Origin: Sclerotiophoma versabilis
Lineage: Eukaryota > Ascomycota > Dothideomycetes > Pleosporales > Didymellaceae
Direction: 5' to 3'
Length of the DNA stretch: 64,000 bases
NCBI GenBank assembly: GCA_012274445.1
Contig: JAAROD010000093.1
Span: 2,046,001 to 2,110,000 of the forward strand
A model generated the notes under the pieces. The model saw nothing but the letters and a program-made list of their open reading frames with translations, was not told the origin of the DNA and did no database searches. Position 1 is the first letter of the stretch. The number at the start of each line of letters is the position of its first letter. A program made the translations under genes and the position numbers. Of the stretch, positions 44,301 through 55,038 are shown one piece after another.

Positions 44301-44743
44301 ACCGATCAGACTACTGGATAGAAGCGCACAAGATCATGGCCAAGTTCTACCTCAAGAATGACCAGCAGCTCAAACAATGGGAAGCCATGGCCCGTAACAT
44401 CAGCGCTGCAAAGGAGGCGGCGGATATGGAAGAAGCTGACTTGGGAGAGTATCCCGATGAATACACGGACCCTCTTATGGCAACTCTGATGGAAGATCCG
44501 GTCATCCTACCCATCAGCAAGCAGATCATCGATCGCAGTACCATCAAGAGTCATCTTTTGAGCGACCCGCATGACCCTTTCAACCGAACGCCGCTGAAGA
44601 TTGAGGATGTGATTCCCAACGACGCGCTGCGAGAGGAGATTTTGGGCTGGAAGGCGGATATGCTGGCCAAAAAGAGGGGTGAGCGCAGTGCAGCAGCAGC
44701 AGCAGCAGCAGGCGGCGGGGGTGAGGTTATGGATACCTCCTAG
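41376..44743 (+). CDS. UFD2: ubiquitin conjugation factor E4 (U-box)
   Basis: E4 enzyme that elongates short ubiquitin chains on Cdc48-bound substrates for proteasomal degradation. CDS join(41376..43774, 43825..44743), 1105 residues. The N-terminal 150 residues are Pro/Ser/Ala-rich (beginning MADRDMTDPPPPAPEQD, then AQIRAKRLAKLGG). The long helical Ufd2 core spans ~170-1000 (for instance NVTVVLDRLCEPFMD, WLLRLVSGTDFP). The U-box is at ~1008-1083: EYTDPLMATLMEDPVILP and IIDRSTIKSHL. The tail is a poly-Ala/poly-Gly run ending VMDTS. The 50-bp intron (GTACGT...ATAG) splits an Arg codon: EAR+VNLDFFVQF. The start ATG follows CCTCAAC; the frame is open upstream only from a non-ATG codon. Confidence 0.96.
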
Positions 44744-45208
44744 ATGGAACATTTGTTAGTAAAGGTTACGATGGTGCATTGATGGTGTTTTGGCGTTTTA
44801 TTCCTGTCGCTGAGGCAGCAATTAGATGTCTACGCATGACGAGGCATGGACGATTTACAGTCATGTGGGAGGGACCCAGTCGTTCATATGCATTTGCGTT
44901 ACGGCCTCCTGCATTTGGGACAGACACGAATGGATAGACAATCGAAGGGCAATGTTGGCTCACAAACGCATCAATCTTGAGGACAGTGACTTGTAGGCTT
45001 CAAGGGGTTTGCAGTGTCACAAGACAGCAACGTTTGGATTCGTTGACACTTCTCATCAGCTTCCGAATTTGGGTTTCAATCAGGAGAGGTTGTTCATTTC
45101 ACCATTCTACTCGCTGGCTGGTTTGGGTATCAAAGTCTTTTCTCTCATCGTGCACTCACCCACTCGACTCTTGGGTACGTGTTTCAATCGACGACCAACG
45201 TCTAAAGC
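44744..45208. other. 465-bp convergent intergenic region, UFD2 - FMT1
   Basis: 3' UTRs of two converging genes; nothing else seen. Confidence 0.55.
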
Positions 45209-45553
45209 TTACCTTTGTTGTTTTAGTATCTTCGCTGCCTTGGCGTTTCCCTTACCTGCCTTTCCGCCCGGATAGGTGGTGGACTTGAGGATGCCTACGC
45301 GCCCACATGCGGCGCGGAATAGTAGTTCTCGACTCGCTTCGTCGTATGACAGTCCGGCTTGCTCGCTGGCGGCAGTAGAGGTGACGGGCGTATCCAGGGG
45401 AACCAGCTCGTGCACAACTAACCGGTCCCCGTTCGGCAGGAGGCACCATGTGTCGCCCAGCGCGCGCTGCACGGCGAGTATCTGCGACCGGTTCATGGCG
45501 CTGAAGTCGATGAAGCGGTCCTGCTTTGTGATCTTCGGCGCGTACTCGGTGCG

Positions 45554-45587
<34 letters not shown>

Positions 45588-46496
45588 TGGTACCAACCCG
45601 CGTCTTCTAGCGGGGGAACGAAGCTCCTCTCTCTCAGCACTGAGACGAGCATGTCCGCGCCGATGGGGGCTAAGCGCACCGCCAGTTCGTGTGCCGTCTC
45701 GTCGCGGCCGATGAGTAGGCCAGGCGAGGCGGTCTGGGCGAGCACAACGCCCTCGTCGAATTTGGACGGGTGCAGCGTCTGCACGCTTACACCGGTGTAT
45801 TCTCGCTGCTTCAGGATGGCGTGTTCGATGGGCGCGGAGCCGCGCAGGTCTGGCAGCAGCGAGGGATGCACATTGAGGCCGCCGTACTTTGCACGGGCGA
45901 GGATGCGCGGGGGCACCAGGAGGCCGAAGGAGACGGCGACGACGAGGTTGTAGGAGAAGGGCGGGGTCCAGCCGGTGAAGGTGTCGAGGGTGTGCGTGGG
46001 GAGGGAGAGAGCGGTGGCTGTGTGGCTGATGGGTACTACGTCGTGTCAGTGGTTCTGCTGTACTCTCTGGCAATTCTTTTCCCACTGTGGCGTGGAGTTT
46101 GTGAGGGCGAGGGCTAGCACTGCGTCGATACACGGCCTGTCGAGTTTGTTGTGTTGACAAACACGCGTTGCCAACACAACGTCACCGGCGCATAAAGTCA
46201 AGATGTATCTAATTACCTTGTCGCAGGGTTTTGAGTCCCCTGCCTGTCGGCTTCGCCGGGCGGTGAGCGACATGGATGTCGTGTATGAGGGCCGGCGTGT
46301 CCTGGCGCGCGTGGCTTAGTGCGCGCAGGCTCTCGATGCTGAAGTCATCGGAGCCGCAGAACAGGATGCTCAGCGGCTCTGCGCGCTTGACCGCGGAGGC
46401 AGTAGAAATGGAGCAACGCAGTCTCGAGCAATGCGATTGGACTTGGGACTGTGAAACGCACAACGAGCGGACAGGGGCCGGCAGCGTCCACAGCAT
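45209..46496 (-). CDS. FMT1: mitochondrial methionyl-tRNA formyltransferase
   Basis: Transfers a formyl group from 10-formyl-THF to initiator Met-tRNA for mitochondrial translation. CDS join(45209..46035, 46217..46496), 368 residues. The 181-bp intron (GTAATT...GTAG) joins GLKTLRQ to VPISHTATALSL, with a shared Val codon. The N-terminus is basic and Ser-rich, a likely presequence. Domain landmarks: ILFCGSDDFSIESLRAL, KPTGRG, NVHPSLLPDLRGSAPIEHAI (with the catalytic His) and FDEGVVLAQ (catalytic Asp). A short C-terminal domain follows. An in-frame (Asp-Ala)5 repeat after WYHA comes from a GCGTCT hexanucleotide array and sits between the two domains. It is divergent from CCZ1. Confidence 0.93.
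45555..45586. repeat. in-frame GCGTCT hexanucleotide array in FMT1
   Basis: Five GCGTCT units in tandem plus partial units at both ends, read as alternating Asp-Ala on the coding strand. Unit changes keep the frame, so length variation between strains would alter only the interdomain linker. Confidence 0.92.
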
Positions 46497-46520
46497 ATTC
46501 AGAAGTGGAAAGTGAGGGCG

Positions 46521-46640
46521 AAATGGCGTGGATCAGAATGGCGCAGTTGAGGATGGCGCAGTTTAGGATGGCGCAGTTTAGGATAGCGCGGTTTGCAACG
46601 GCGCAGTTCAAGATGGGGCAGTTCAGAATGGCGTGGTTAG
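46521..46640. repeat. 15-bp minisatellite, eight copies
   Basis: Eight contiguous 15-bp units of consensus GGATGGCGCAGTTTA; two adjacent units are identical (46551-46580) and the others have one to five changes. It starts 25 bp upstream of the FMT1 start codon, so it lies in its leader or core promoter. Confidence 0.93.
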
Positions 46641-46925
46641 AATGCCATGTTGGCCGGATCTGGCGCCATCGAGATCTGACATGGCAAGCGACGAGCCCTA
46701 GTGCGGTGATGGGAGTGCGATGCTGCACCGATTGCCCACGATGCAAGCGAGCAGAGTGGTGGGACCCCTGCAGCCGCGACGCTTCCACCGCAAGTGCATC
46801 GCGATGTGCAGCATTCTGGCCAGCCCTAAAAGCGCGGGTGCGCCCGGCGTGTGTGCGGGATTGCCATTGAGGGTGCGACGACAGTCGGAGCGTGCCAAGA
46901 GTGCTGAGCGTGTTGCGTCTGCATC

Positions 46926-46985
46926 TTCTGTCTCTGTCTCTGCCTCTGCCGCTGTCTCTGTCTCTGCCGCTGTCTCTGCCTCTGC
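46926..46985. repeat. TCTGTC/TCTGCC hexanucleotide array
   Basis: About ten units of TCTGTC, TCTGCC or GCTGTC. The strand toward CCZ1 is pyrimidine-rich. Confidence 0.88.
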
Positions 46986-47063
46986 ACCGGCGTCGGCTCG
47001 TTGAGCCGGCAGTCCCCCAGTCCTCCGCCGCCGCCGCGGGAGTGACGCAACTGAGCACCCATC

Positions 47064-47115
47064 GCCGCACCGCACCGCCGCACCGCCGCACCGCAGCGCA
47101 CCGCAGCGCACCGCA
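47064..47115. repeat. CGCACCGC array just upstream of CCZ1
   Basis: Tandem CGCACCGC/CGCACCGCAG units, GC-rich, ending 16 bp upstream of the CCZ1 start codon. It probably lies in the 5' leader. Confidence 0.85.
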
Positions 47116-47131
47116 GGCTGTCGACAGCACC

Positions 47132-49766
47132 ATGAGCTCCACGGCGGCCCCCCGCGTGGTGCCCGCGCAGCTGAGCTTCCTCGCCATCTACAACCCTTCG
47201 CTGGGCGACTCGGACGAGACGTTCCACCGGCAGATTGTCTTCTACTACGCCAGAGCCGCCAGGGCGCGCGCGAAGCTGGCCACGGCGGACGCGCAGGCCG
47301 ACGGGCAGCTGCGCGACGAGGAGAACGAGAAGCTGCGCCAGGTCGGGCTGGCGCAGGGCATGGTGGGCTTTGCAAGGTGCGCCGCGCCGCCGCAGACGCG
47401 GGTCGAGGCATGCTGACCCGCCAGGTCCTTCTCCCACGCCGAGGCCGTCGACTCGATCGAGACGGACAAGTCGCGCATTGTCCTGCACGAGCTGGAGCAC
47501 GGCTGGTGGATCCTCGCCGTACGCAGCGCACCGAGAGCACCACGTCCACCGCACCCGAGCTGACACCAACACACCTAGTCCATCGACCTCACCCAGCTGC
47601 CCGCCGCTGCCACCAAAGACCGGGCCGCCGCCGCCCCCGCCGTCGAGTACTCCAGCCGCGAGCTCAGCCCGCCCGCCCTCCTCGTCCAGCAGCTGGTCCG
47701 CGCCCACCGCGTCTTCGCCCTCCACCATGGCTGGCCGCTGCAGCAGCTGCTCAAGAAGCACGGCCGCGCCAAGTTCTGCAGCATCCTGGACTCGTACTGG
47801 GCGCGCTTCTGCGCCCACTGGCACGTCCTGCTGCACGCCAGCCCCGCCGTCGCCCTCTTCAACGGCCTGCAGCTGGCCGCCGGCGGCGAGCTGGGCATGG
47901 GCGTCGGCGAGGAGGAGTGGGGGAGCAGCGAGCGCGACGTGCTCGAGGACTTTGCCCGCCGCACCGAAGGCCTGGTCGACGTCGTCGTCTCGCGCTTTGG
48001 CGACGCCTCGCCGCTGCAGCACAACAAGGCCACGCCAGACCCGAGCCCGCGCCACCACGGGCCTGCCGAGCCGTGGATCGGCACCGGCGCCCACGTCGCT
48101 GCCACAGACGGCGTCGTCTTCTCCGGCGTGGGCGGCCTGAGTCACGCTTCGCTGCGAGACGTGTCGCACTGGACCGAATCCATCTACCATTACGGCGACC
48201 ACGCATACGGCGTTCGAGACAACCCCACCTCTGACCGCAGGAGGCGCCGAAGGAGGAACCCTGACGCGCCCTCGCGACAGCCAGATCCGCCGCCTGCGAG
48301 GCCCGACCCAGAACACCAATCTCAGCCACACGACTCGGGCACCGGCGAGGCACCGCGCATTCCCCCTCCCATCGTCAAGGCCGTCGAGAGCTCACTAGAC
48401 AAGGTATCCAAGGCCGTCGACGATGCCCAAGGGCGCAGCGAGCCCGCCGCGAAGCAAGAGCCGGGACACATGCTTGCCTCCCTAGCCGACACCGAGACAT
48501 GGATGAAATACATGACCCTTGGCTACGGCACGGCATGGGGCGCCAAAAAGCAGACAACCGCCCAGCACCCCGAGACAGCAGGAAGAGAGCAGTCCCCAGA
48601 AGCAATGCGCTACGTCGAGCCCGCGCCAGACGTCGACCTCGTCGAGGAAAAGCGCAAAGCACAAGTCCAAGCCGAGAACAACGGCTACTTCCTGATCGGC
48701 CTGAAAGGCGACATGGTCGAGGCGGACATGGACGACGAGAATGAGGATGGCGACTGGAATGCGCGCATCCCACTACGAACTGTGTATGTCGAGCAAATTA
48801 GGAAGCCCTCGTCAACCTCATCGTGCGAGTCAACGCCAGTTGACGAAGGGATTGAGCCTAGCTTCAACACGGCAACCAAGCTCGAGAAACAACGACTCCG
48901 GCCCGTAGTCTACGTCGTATGTCTGCACTCCTCTTAAACTCCGACTCTCAATACTGATTCGCACCCAGCACCGTCCCTTCATCTACACCTTCCTCTTCGC
49001 CCACCGCACCCCCTCGCTAACCATTGCCTCCTTCTACCGCTCCCTCCACGCCTTCTTCTCTCCTCTCCACCGCTCGCTTGACCGCAACACGGCCCCGTCC
49101 CGCGTCGCCCAGCGCCTCCTAGCTGCCCAAAACCCCCAGACAACAACCTCGACCTCCGCCGCTCAGGGACCCAACACCATGCCCATCTACGACCTAGTCT
49201 GGGACCCGCGCACGCTGATGGTGCACTCGAGCATCCCCAACATTCCGGACCCAGGCACCTTGACCGCAGAAGGCTTGGGGAGCAGAGATGCACAAGGCGG
49301 GGGGTGGAGCCGCATGGAAGCGCTGAACGTGCACTCTGCGATGCTAGCGACAGTGACTTCGACGCGCCGCAGTCTGAACGAGATCGAGCGCACGTGCAAG
49401 ACCTCGCGCGGCTGGTGGGTGGTCTGGATGCGGCTCCCGCCCAGCGCCCCGTCGGCGGCTGATCCTGAGGAGCCTGCCTCTCTACCGCCCTCTTCTGCCG
49501 ACAGAAGCGGGAGCGTGGCGTTCAACACAGATGAATTGCGAGAGGCGTTCCTTATCCGTAGAGCGCGCGATGGCGATCAGCAACAGCCAAAGAGCTCGGG
49601 GAGGAGCATTGCAAGTGGCATGTGGAGTGGCATGGGCATGGGCGGGTCAGGCCAGAGTCAGAGAATGGGCGGGAAGGCGGCTGGATGGGGGCCCAAGGGG
49701 TTAGCAGAGGGAATTGGGATTGATGCGAGGCGATACGTGGATGAACTGTTGAGCTTGAACCGGTGA
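47132..49766 (+). CDS. CCZ1: vacuolar fusion protein Ccz1 (Mon1-Ccz1 GEF subunit)
   Basis: Subunit of the Mon1-Ccz1 exchange factor for the Rab Ypt7, needed for endosome and autophagosome fusion with the vacuole. CDS join(47132..47376, 47425..47518, 47579..48916, 48969..49766), 824 residues; all introns close in frame. The N-terminal longin domain begins with LSFLAIYNPSLGDSDETFHR (in part) and spans ~10-200, crossing intron 2 at VLHELEHGWWILA+SIDLTQLP, a family signature. A long disordered, Arg/Pro-rich region follows (~300-370), then a second conserved block (MLASLADTETWMKYMTLGYG) and C-terminal HRPFIYTFLFAH. The Gly/Ser/Met tail ends VDELLSLNR. The gene is very GC-rich, which creates long antisense frames. 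It carries a CA microsatellite in the 3' UTR. Confidence 0.92.
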
Positions 49767-49810
49767 CGGAATCGACTGGTGAGATATCGACTTGGGGGGT
49801 GTCGAAAGGC

Positions 49811-49838
<28 letters not shown>
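49811..49838. repeat. (CA)14 microsatellite
   Basis: Fourteen uninterrupted CA units 44 bp past the CCZ1 stop codon, between the converging CCZ1 and CEX1 genes. Confidence 0.97.
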
Positions 49839-49843
<5 letters not shown>

Positions 49844-50027
49844 AGCCCTCATCTGAAATATAGTGACGAGGCAAGGCTTGATGATCAGCCGCACAAAATA
49901 AGTTTCAAGACTCATCCGATGACACGCGTAGAACATAATCACACAATTCACAATCAATCGCGCTCTATACCCAGCAACGCCATCGCAATGCAACGTATAC
50001 ACATGACATCGCCACGGGCAATTCGTC

Positions 50028-52656
50028 CTACCAATCCTCGCCCCAGCCCTCAACTTCATCATCAACCTCTTTAGTCTTGGAATCCTCCTTCTTCCCCTCC
50101 TTCTTCGGCGGCACTACCACCTTCCTAGCTGTGGATCCGGATCCCTTGGTACTAGGTCTCGCAGCAACGATAGGCTTCTTCGCAGCAGGAGCCGACGAAG
50201 ATTTCGCCAACCCCTTCGGCAGCGGCTTAATCGCTGTTTTCTTGCTCTGGTTCTGCGCTGCTAGCCAGCCGGCAAAGTCGGGCTCGCCCTTGTCGTCAAA
50301 GGAGCTTGTACTTGTTGGTTTGGACACTGCTGGCGTGCCCCATGGATCTTCATCGTCGTCTTTGTCCTTGGGTGATGTGTCGTTTCCGAAGCCATTGTCG
50401 TCGCCGAAACCGCCCCAGTCGCCGTCGAAGCCCTCTTCTTCGTCGTTGAAAGCTGCGGCCGGGTCGGGGGATTTGATGGTGGGGATGTTTGCGGAGCTCT
50501 TCGCCGTGTGGAGTGGGATGCCCGGTTTTGAGGCCAGGGGGACCGGGGGTTTGCTCGATGCCGTGAGAGGAACCGAGGAGGAGCGCTGGTCCGTCGCACC
50601 GTTCGCGGTTGAGCTGGACTCAATCGTCCCGCTGGTTGATGCGAGCTTGTTGGTGAAGCTGGAGATAGCCCAGCCAGCCCAGCCACCCTCGTTCGCTGGG
50701 GTGCCTATACGTGGGGTACCACCTCCTCCGGCAGCAAGGCCGGGGGGTGGGAGTACCGTGTCGGGCATGGTTGCAGCGTGCTTTCGTATCCGAGTGATGT
50801 AAATGTCTACGCTTTTCTGTGCTTGATCGCGGATGAGCTTCTCCTTGTCGACTAAAGATGGACACATGATCGGCAGAAGCTTGGTAGCACAATCCTCTTC
50901 GCTGAAGAGATCGGCTGTTGCGGCCAGTGCTAGAAGTGCAGCATTTCGTGCGTGTACGAAAGGGTCACGTAGCGCGCGTGCAAAAGCTGCTGCAAGAACC
51001 TTTGCTCGGCTCTGTAGACTCGTTAGTGACCCCAGCTGATCATTCTCTACATGTAACTCACGTTAACGCCTAGGTTGCGCGCAATCTTGCCTAAGCAAAT
51101 TGTGGTGTTGGTGCGGATTCCAGGTTGCTCATCATTCGCTGTCTTTGCTAGGTGTCTCAAGAGTTCACCGTTTACTATTCGATCAGAGAGCTTTGGAACT
51201 ACTGTCAAGACTGCTCGCACTGTCTGCTCGCGAACAACAGGTGCTACATCGGAGAAGCCGGTAACCTGAAAAGCAGTCAGTAGGCTCTTCGACTCAACAA
51301 GTGCTTCAACATACCATCTGTGGGAAGATCTTGTCGTTGACAAGCTTCTGCGGTAGATGATCGATCATCAACGGCAGATTATCCAGTAGACAGACACGGA
51401 TAGCTCGGTCAGGATTTGCGAATAACCGGACGACTACTGGTATGATTTGCGTCTCGTACTCTTCATCAGACAGCTTCTGTCCAATCTGCATAACAGTACC
51501 AAAGACCTTCGCGCCACCGCCACCGAACTCCACTGACTTGAGTAGCTCTGGGAGCACCTTCATCTTGAAGAAGTCAGCGGGGAAATCGTCTGCTACCTTG
51601 TCGAGTTGCCTGCAAACGGTCAGCCGGGGTAAATGATTCTTCGCATGTAAGCACGTACCCAAGTAACTCGTTTCGCTCGTCTTCTGCTTTCAATCCCAAG
51701 TTTTCAATATCCTCCGTGACTTGGATCAATGGCGTCTGGAAAAAGCCTCCTATCCGCTTGCCTTGGTCCAGGAATTGGCCCACGCTCATACGAGACTTTG
51801 GATTCGGGTTCAGAAGGCGCTTGTACGACTGATGCATGCTCGGGGGAATGCTCCTCATTTGCGCCAGCTGGTCGCTACTGTTGTAGCTGCCACTAAAGCA
51901 CTCAAAGATCAAAATGCCAAAGTTGTATGCATCCACTGCGGGAGTAGGGTTCTGTTTAATAACCTCCCATCCTGCCTTTGATATCTCGGGCGCCATATAT
52001 CGTCCGGCGTCCGGTATCAAGCCGCCATAGGTCGGCAGGATAGAGTCGTCCTCTTTCACCGAGCTCAGCGCATCGAAGCCGCCAAGTTTCCACTCTCCGC
52101 TTTCGCCAAAGAAGATCGAGGCTGGCCGTATGCAGCCGTGTATCGAGGCAGCGTCGGTGTTGATGAACTTTAGGGTCTTCGCAATGTTGTGCAGCCCCCA
52201 TTTCGTCGTTTCTTCTGTGAGACTCTTCCGCTTGACATGCCAGCTCAAGGGCGTCAGTCTCTCGGTCGCGATGTATATGTGGGTCTCAGACTGCTCTTGC
52301 TTAGCTTCCGTCCTTTCTGACATGTCCATATGCACCCACCTCCTGTGTATCGAGGACCTTCACCACGCCAGGGTGTCGCAGGGTTCGTAGTTTCCGGAGC
52401 GCATTGCGTGCAAGAGGCAATCGAGACTTGTTCGCGGTTATGTCGAAGGAGAAGATACTGCACTTAGAGCCGTCTTCCTAAGAGAGCAGTCAGCTTCACG
52501 GTGTGGGTTATGTAGATATCTGGGCCATACTCGCTTTGTGCCATTGTGTAATGTCCAAATAGACTCGTCAATGTCAACGCGGTCGCCGAAGGTGTAGCCC
52601 CATGTTGGGTAGCCTTTTGATATTGCCGAAGCGACTGCTGACTTGAGGAAATCCAT
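50028..52656 (-). CDS. CEX1: SCY1-like pseudokinase (Cex1/SCYL1)
   Basis: Kinase-like protein with HEAT repeats; yeast Cex1 acts in tRNA export at the nuclear pore, SCYL1 in COPI-dependent Golgi traffic. CDS join(50028..51011, 51062..51265, 51315..51609, 51659..52290, 52340..52477, 52531..52656), 792 residues; all six exons close in frame. N-terminus MDFLKSAVASAISKGYPTWG is family-typical. Pseudokinase domain ~25-310: the catalytic-loop HRD is replaced (IHGCIRPASIFF) and DFG is GGF (WKLGGFDAL), so no phosphotransfer is expected. HEAT repeats ~320-600 (LLDNLPLMIDHLP, DVAPVVREQTVRAVL). The C-terminal ~200 residues are disordered with acidic-aromatic clusters (GFDGDWGGFGDDNGFG, DDEDPWGTP, DFAGWLAAQ) and end EGWGEDW. 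Confidence 0.95.
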
Positions 52657-53791
52657 GAACACGAATTACGGCACTCTGGGAGGCGCGAGTGCGTTGGGCC
52701 TCGTTGACACCTGATGTCGCAACTTCCATGTGGACAGATGCCCCACATTCGATGGCAGCCTCCAGGCGTGATGGACCCCTGCAAAGCGCGTCACTCCCAG
52801 ACGCGACCCAACATCGTCACATGCACAACCTCACTCACTATCTTTAACACCACAAAACACCACCAGCTTCTCGCCGCGCGCCGTGTAAGGCCATGTGTCA
52901 TCTCAAACTTACACCGACATGAAAGGTACGCCCATTTTCCTATCCACCCACACATACATACCGCACAAGATGAGCAATTGGTAAAAGGTTAGATCGCTCT
53001 TGCTGATGGTTTCCCTTTGGTACATTCACTTGGCGAGTCCCTGGGACACGTTGCGTGCTTGTTCGCGCGGGCAACTGCTCCATCAAGGCGCATGGAAGCT
53101 GAAGAGGAAACCTCCAGGCGAAATGCTACCACCATCGAAAAAGAAAACATACTGAGTCAACCGTTCTTCCAGCCGTCGTTTACAAGCACTGCTGCTTATA
53201 GAATGCTAACCACGTCTCAGGGTGCTTAGATCAAGCTGACGATATAGCTCAGAGTCAACATAGCTGAACACGTCAGAGCTGTTGAATGCCTGGTGGATAC
53301 CCTGCAGCTCAACATATGATAATCTCGCTATCGAGCTCAGGATTTCCTCAGTCTACTGTTCTCCAGGACTAGTACTTGCATGATCGTATTCTTCGCCTGA
53401 CTACAAGCGTCCTGATAAGGCAATGTGATGCGCAGCAACGTAGTCGCCAGTAATGACCACATCTAGAGGGCTTCTGTAAGGTACTGGCCGATCTAACGCA
53501 TCCTCTCCGCTCTCATGTTTGTGCTCTGGAACGCCAGTCCACCTCACTAAAGTATTTTGAGTTCCCTTCCTTCACAGAGCGACAGTCAACACGGCAGTTG
53601 TAGTGAGAATACCGAGGTTACCAAACAGGCAACCTGTAAGCCATCGCCCTGTATTGCGGGGTCCAAACGCCCCACATCAGCTACAACAGCTATGTATCCA
53701 AACATCAGCCAACTTGCGCCGTGACATCCTCGTCGGTAAAACCTTAATTGCATCCTCCATTCTCGTGCCCAGTCCATACCAACCGATCAAC
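52657..53791. promoter_or_regulatory. divergent intergenic region, CEX1 / SDR
   Basis: 1.1 kb between divergent start codons. No further gene or repeat supported. Confidence 0.5.
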
Positions 53792-54971
53792 ATGCCTTAC
53801 TCGCTCAAAGGTCGCAACATTCTCATCACAGGAGGTTCTGCGTAAGTTCCTCCTCATCAGCTCTTACTTAACCGTCGACTATTTGTTCTCACCATGAGTC
53901 CGTCATTGAATATCACTAACGGACGGATGTAGCGGTCTCGGCGCTCTTCTCTCGACAACTTTCGCCAAACAAGGCGCCAATGTAGCAATCAACTACTTCA
54001 ATCGTCTTGAGCCGGCGCAGGAAGTGCAGAGGCAATGCCAAGAGGAGGGCGTTAAGGCTGTTGTTATCAAAGCTGTACGTCTGACCACTTCTGCAAGAGA
54101 AAAACAAGAGTGGGAAAAGAAGAGCTGGAAGGTCTGGAAGGCGTGGAAGGGAAGGCAGTGGGAAATTGTCTAGGATCCGGTCATGGGAATTAGTGCTGAC
54201 GGGTTTTGGACAGGACATGACGAACACGGATGAGGCGAGAAGAGCAGTGCAAGAGACGATTGAGCAGCTTGGTGGGATTGATGTTGTGCTTGCCAATGCA
54301 GTGAGTACTGCAAGATCCCGTCTTAAGCGATGTGCGCCTGTTGATAGCAGCAGGGATGGACCAAGTTTTGCGACTGGAAGGATCATGAGGGGATGACTGA
54401 GGATGAATGGGATAAAGTGTGTATTCTCCGTCAGACTACCATGTCTTTGTTCTGCTTGGTAGGCAAGACCGATATTAACGACGACGCTCTAGTGCTGGTC
54501 CGCCAACGTCAAAGTCCCGCGTGCCCTTCTCCTCGCTGCGAAGCCGACGTTTGACGCCAATCCCGATGGTGGGCTGATGATCACCACCGGCTCGATAGCT
54601 GTACGTCTATTCTACCCTCCCTGCCTATCCCACACTGCGCGTGTATGCTAAGTTCTTAGGGTCTCAGCCAGGGCGGCTCCTCCATGCCCTACAGCGTGAC
54701 AAAAGCTGCGCAGCTGCACCTTGTGAAATGCCTCGCCGTCACAGTCGGGCCCAAGGTCCGCGTCAACACGGTCCTGCCCGGTCTACTGCTGACCGAGTGG
54801 GGCAACAAGTACAGCGCGGAGCGCATAGAGGCGCTGAAGAACGCTGCGGTGCTGAAGAAGGTTACAGAGCTGCAGGACTGTGTGGATGCGTTTGTGATGC
54901 TGGCGAAGAACAGCAGTATGACGGGGATGCGGATCCAGGTCGATGCTGGGCTGAATGTACAGGGCGCGTGA
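53792..54971 (+). CDS. short-chain dehydrogenase/reductase (SDR)
   Basis: NAD(P)(H)-dependent oxidoreductase, classical SDR; substrate unknown. Six exons: join(53792..53841, 53933..54074, 54214..54300, 54354..54416, 54493..54600, 54660..54971), 253 residues, normal length. The cofactor motif is rebuilt over intron 1 (ITGGSA+GLGALL); then VVLANA+GWT (NAG motif) over intron 3, catalytic Ser in GSIA+GLSQGGSS over intron 5, and the Tyr/Lys pair in MPYSVTKAA. The C-terminus (MTGMRIQVDAGLNVQGA) is also typical. With five introns in 1.2 kb it is the most intron-dense gene here. It converges on MCT1 with 67 bp between stop codons. Confidence 0.92.
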
Positions 54972-55038
54972 ACATGCCTAGTTGCCGAATTGGAACCGAA
55001 GTTCAAATTGAGAATGAGAATGAGGATGAGGATGGTGT

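Larger units (their letters stand above)
46497..47131. promoter_or_regulatory. divergent promoter, FMT1 / CCZ1, with three repeat arrays
   Basis: 635 bp between divergent start codons. It holds a 15-bp minisatellite (46521-46640), a TCTG-based hexanucleotide array (46926-46985) and a CGCACCGC array (47064-47115) ending 16 bp before the CCZ1 ATG. Confidence 0.6.

Noticed and set aside
45252..46160. 302-codon minus-strand frame, Arg/His/Pro-rich
   Set aside because: Alternative frame of FMT1 exon 2; composition is typical of an out-of-frame reading.
46345..47187. 280-codon minus-strand frame with repeated Ile-Leu-Asn-Cys-Ala
   Set aside because: The repeat is the 15-bp minisatellite read in frame; the rest overlaps FMT1 exon 1 in another frame and low-complexity DNA.
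46826..48331. 501-codon minus-strand frame over CCZ1
   Set aside because: CCZ1 on the plus strand has conserved domains and in-frame splicing; the region is very GC-rich, which opens all frames.
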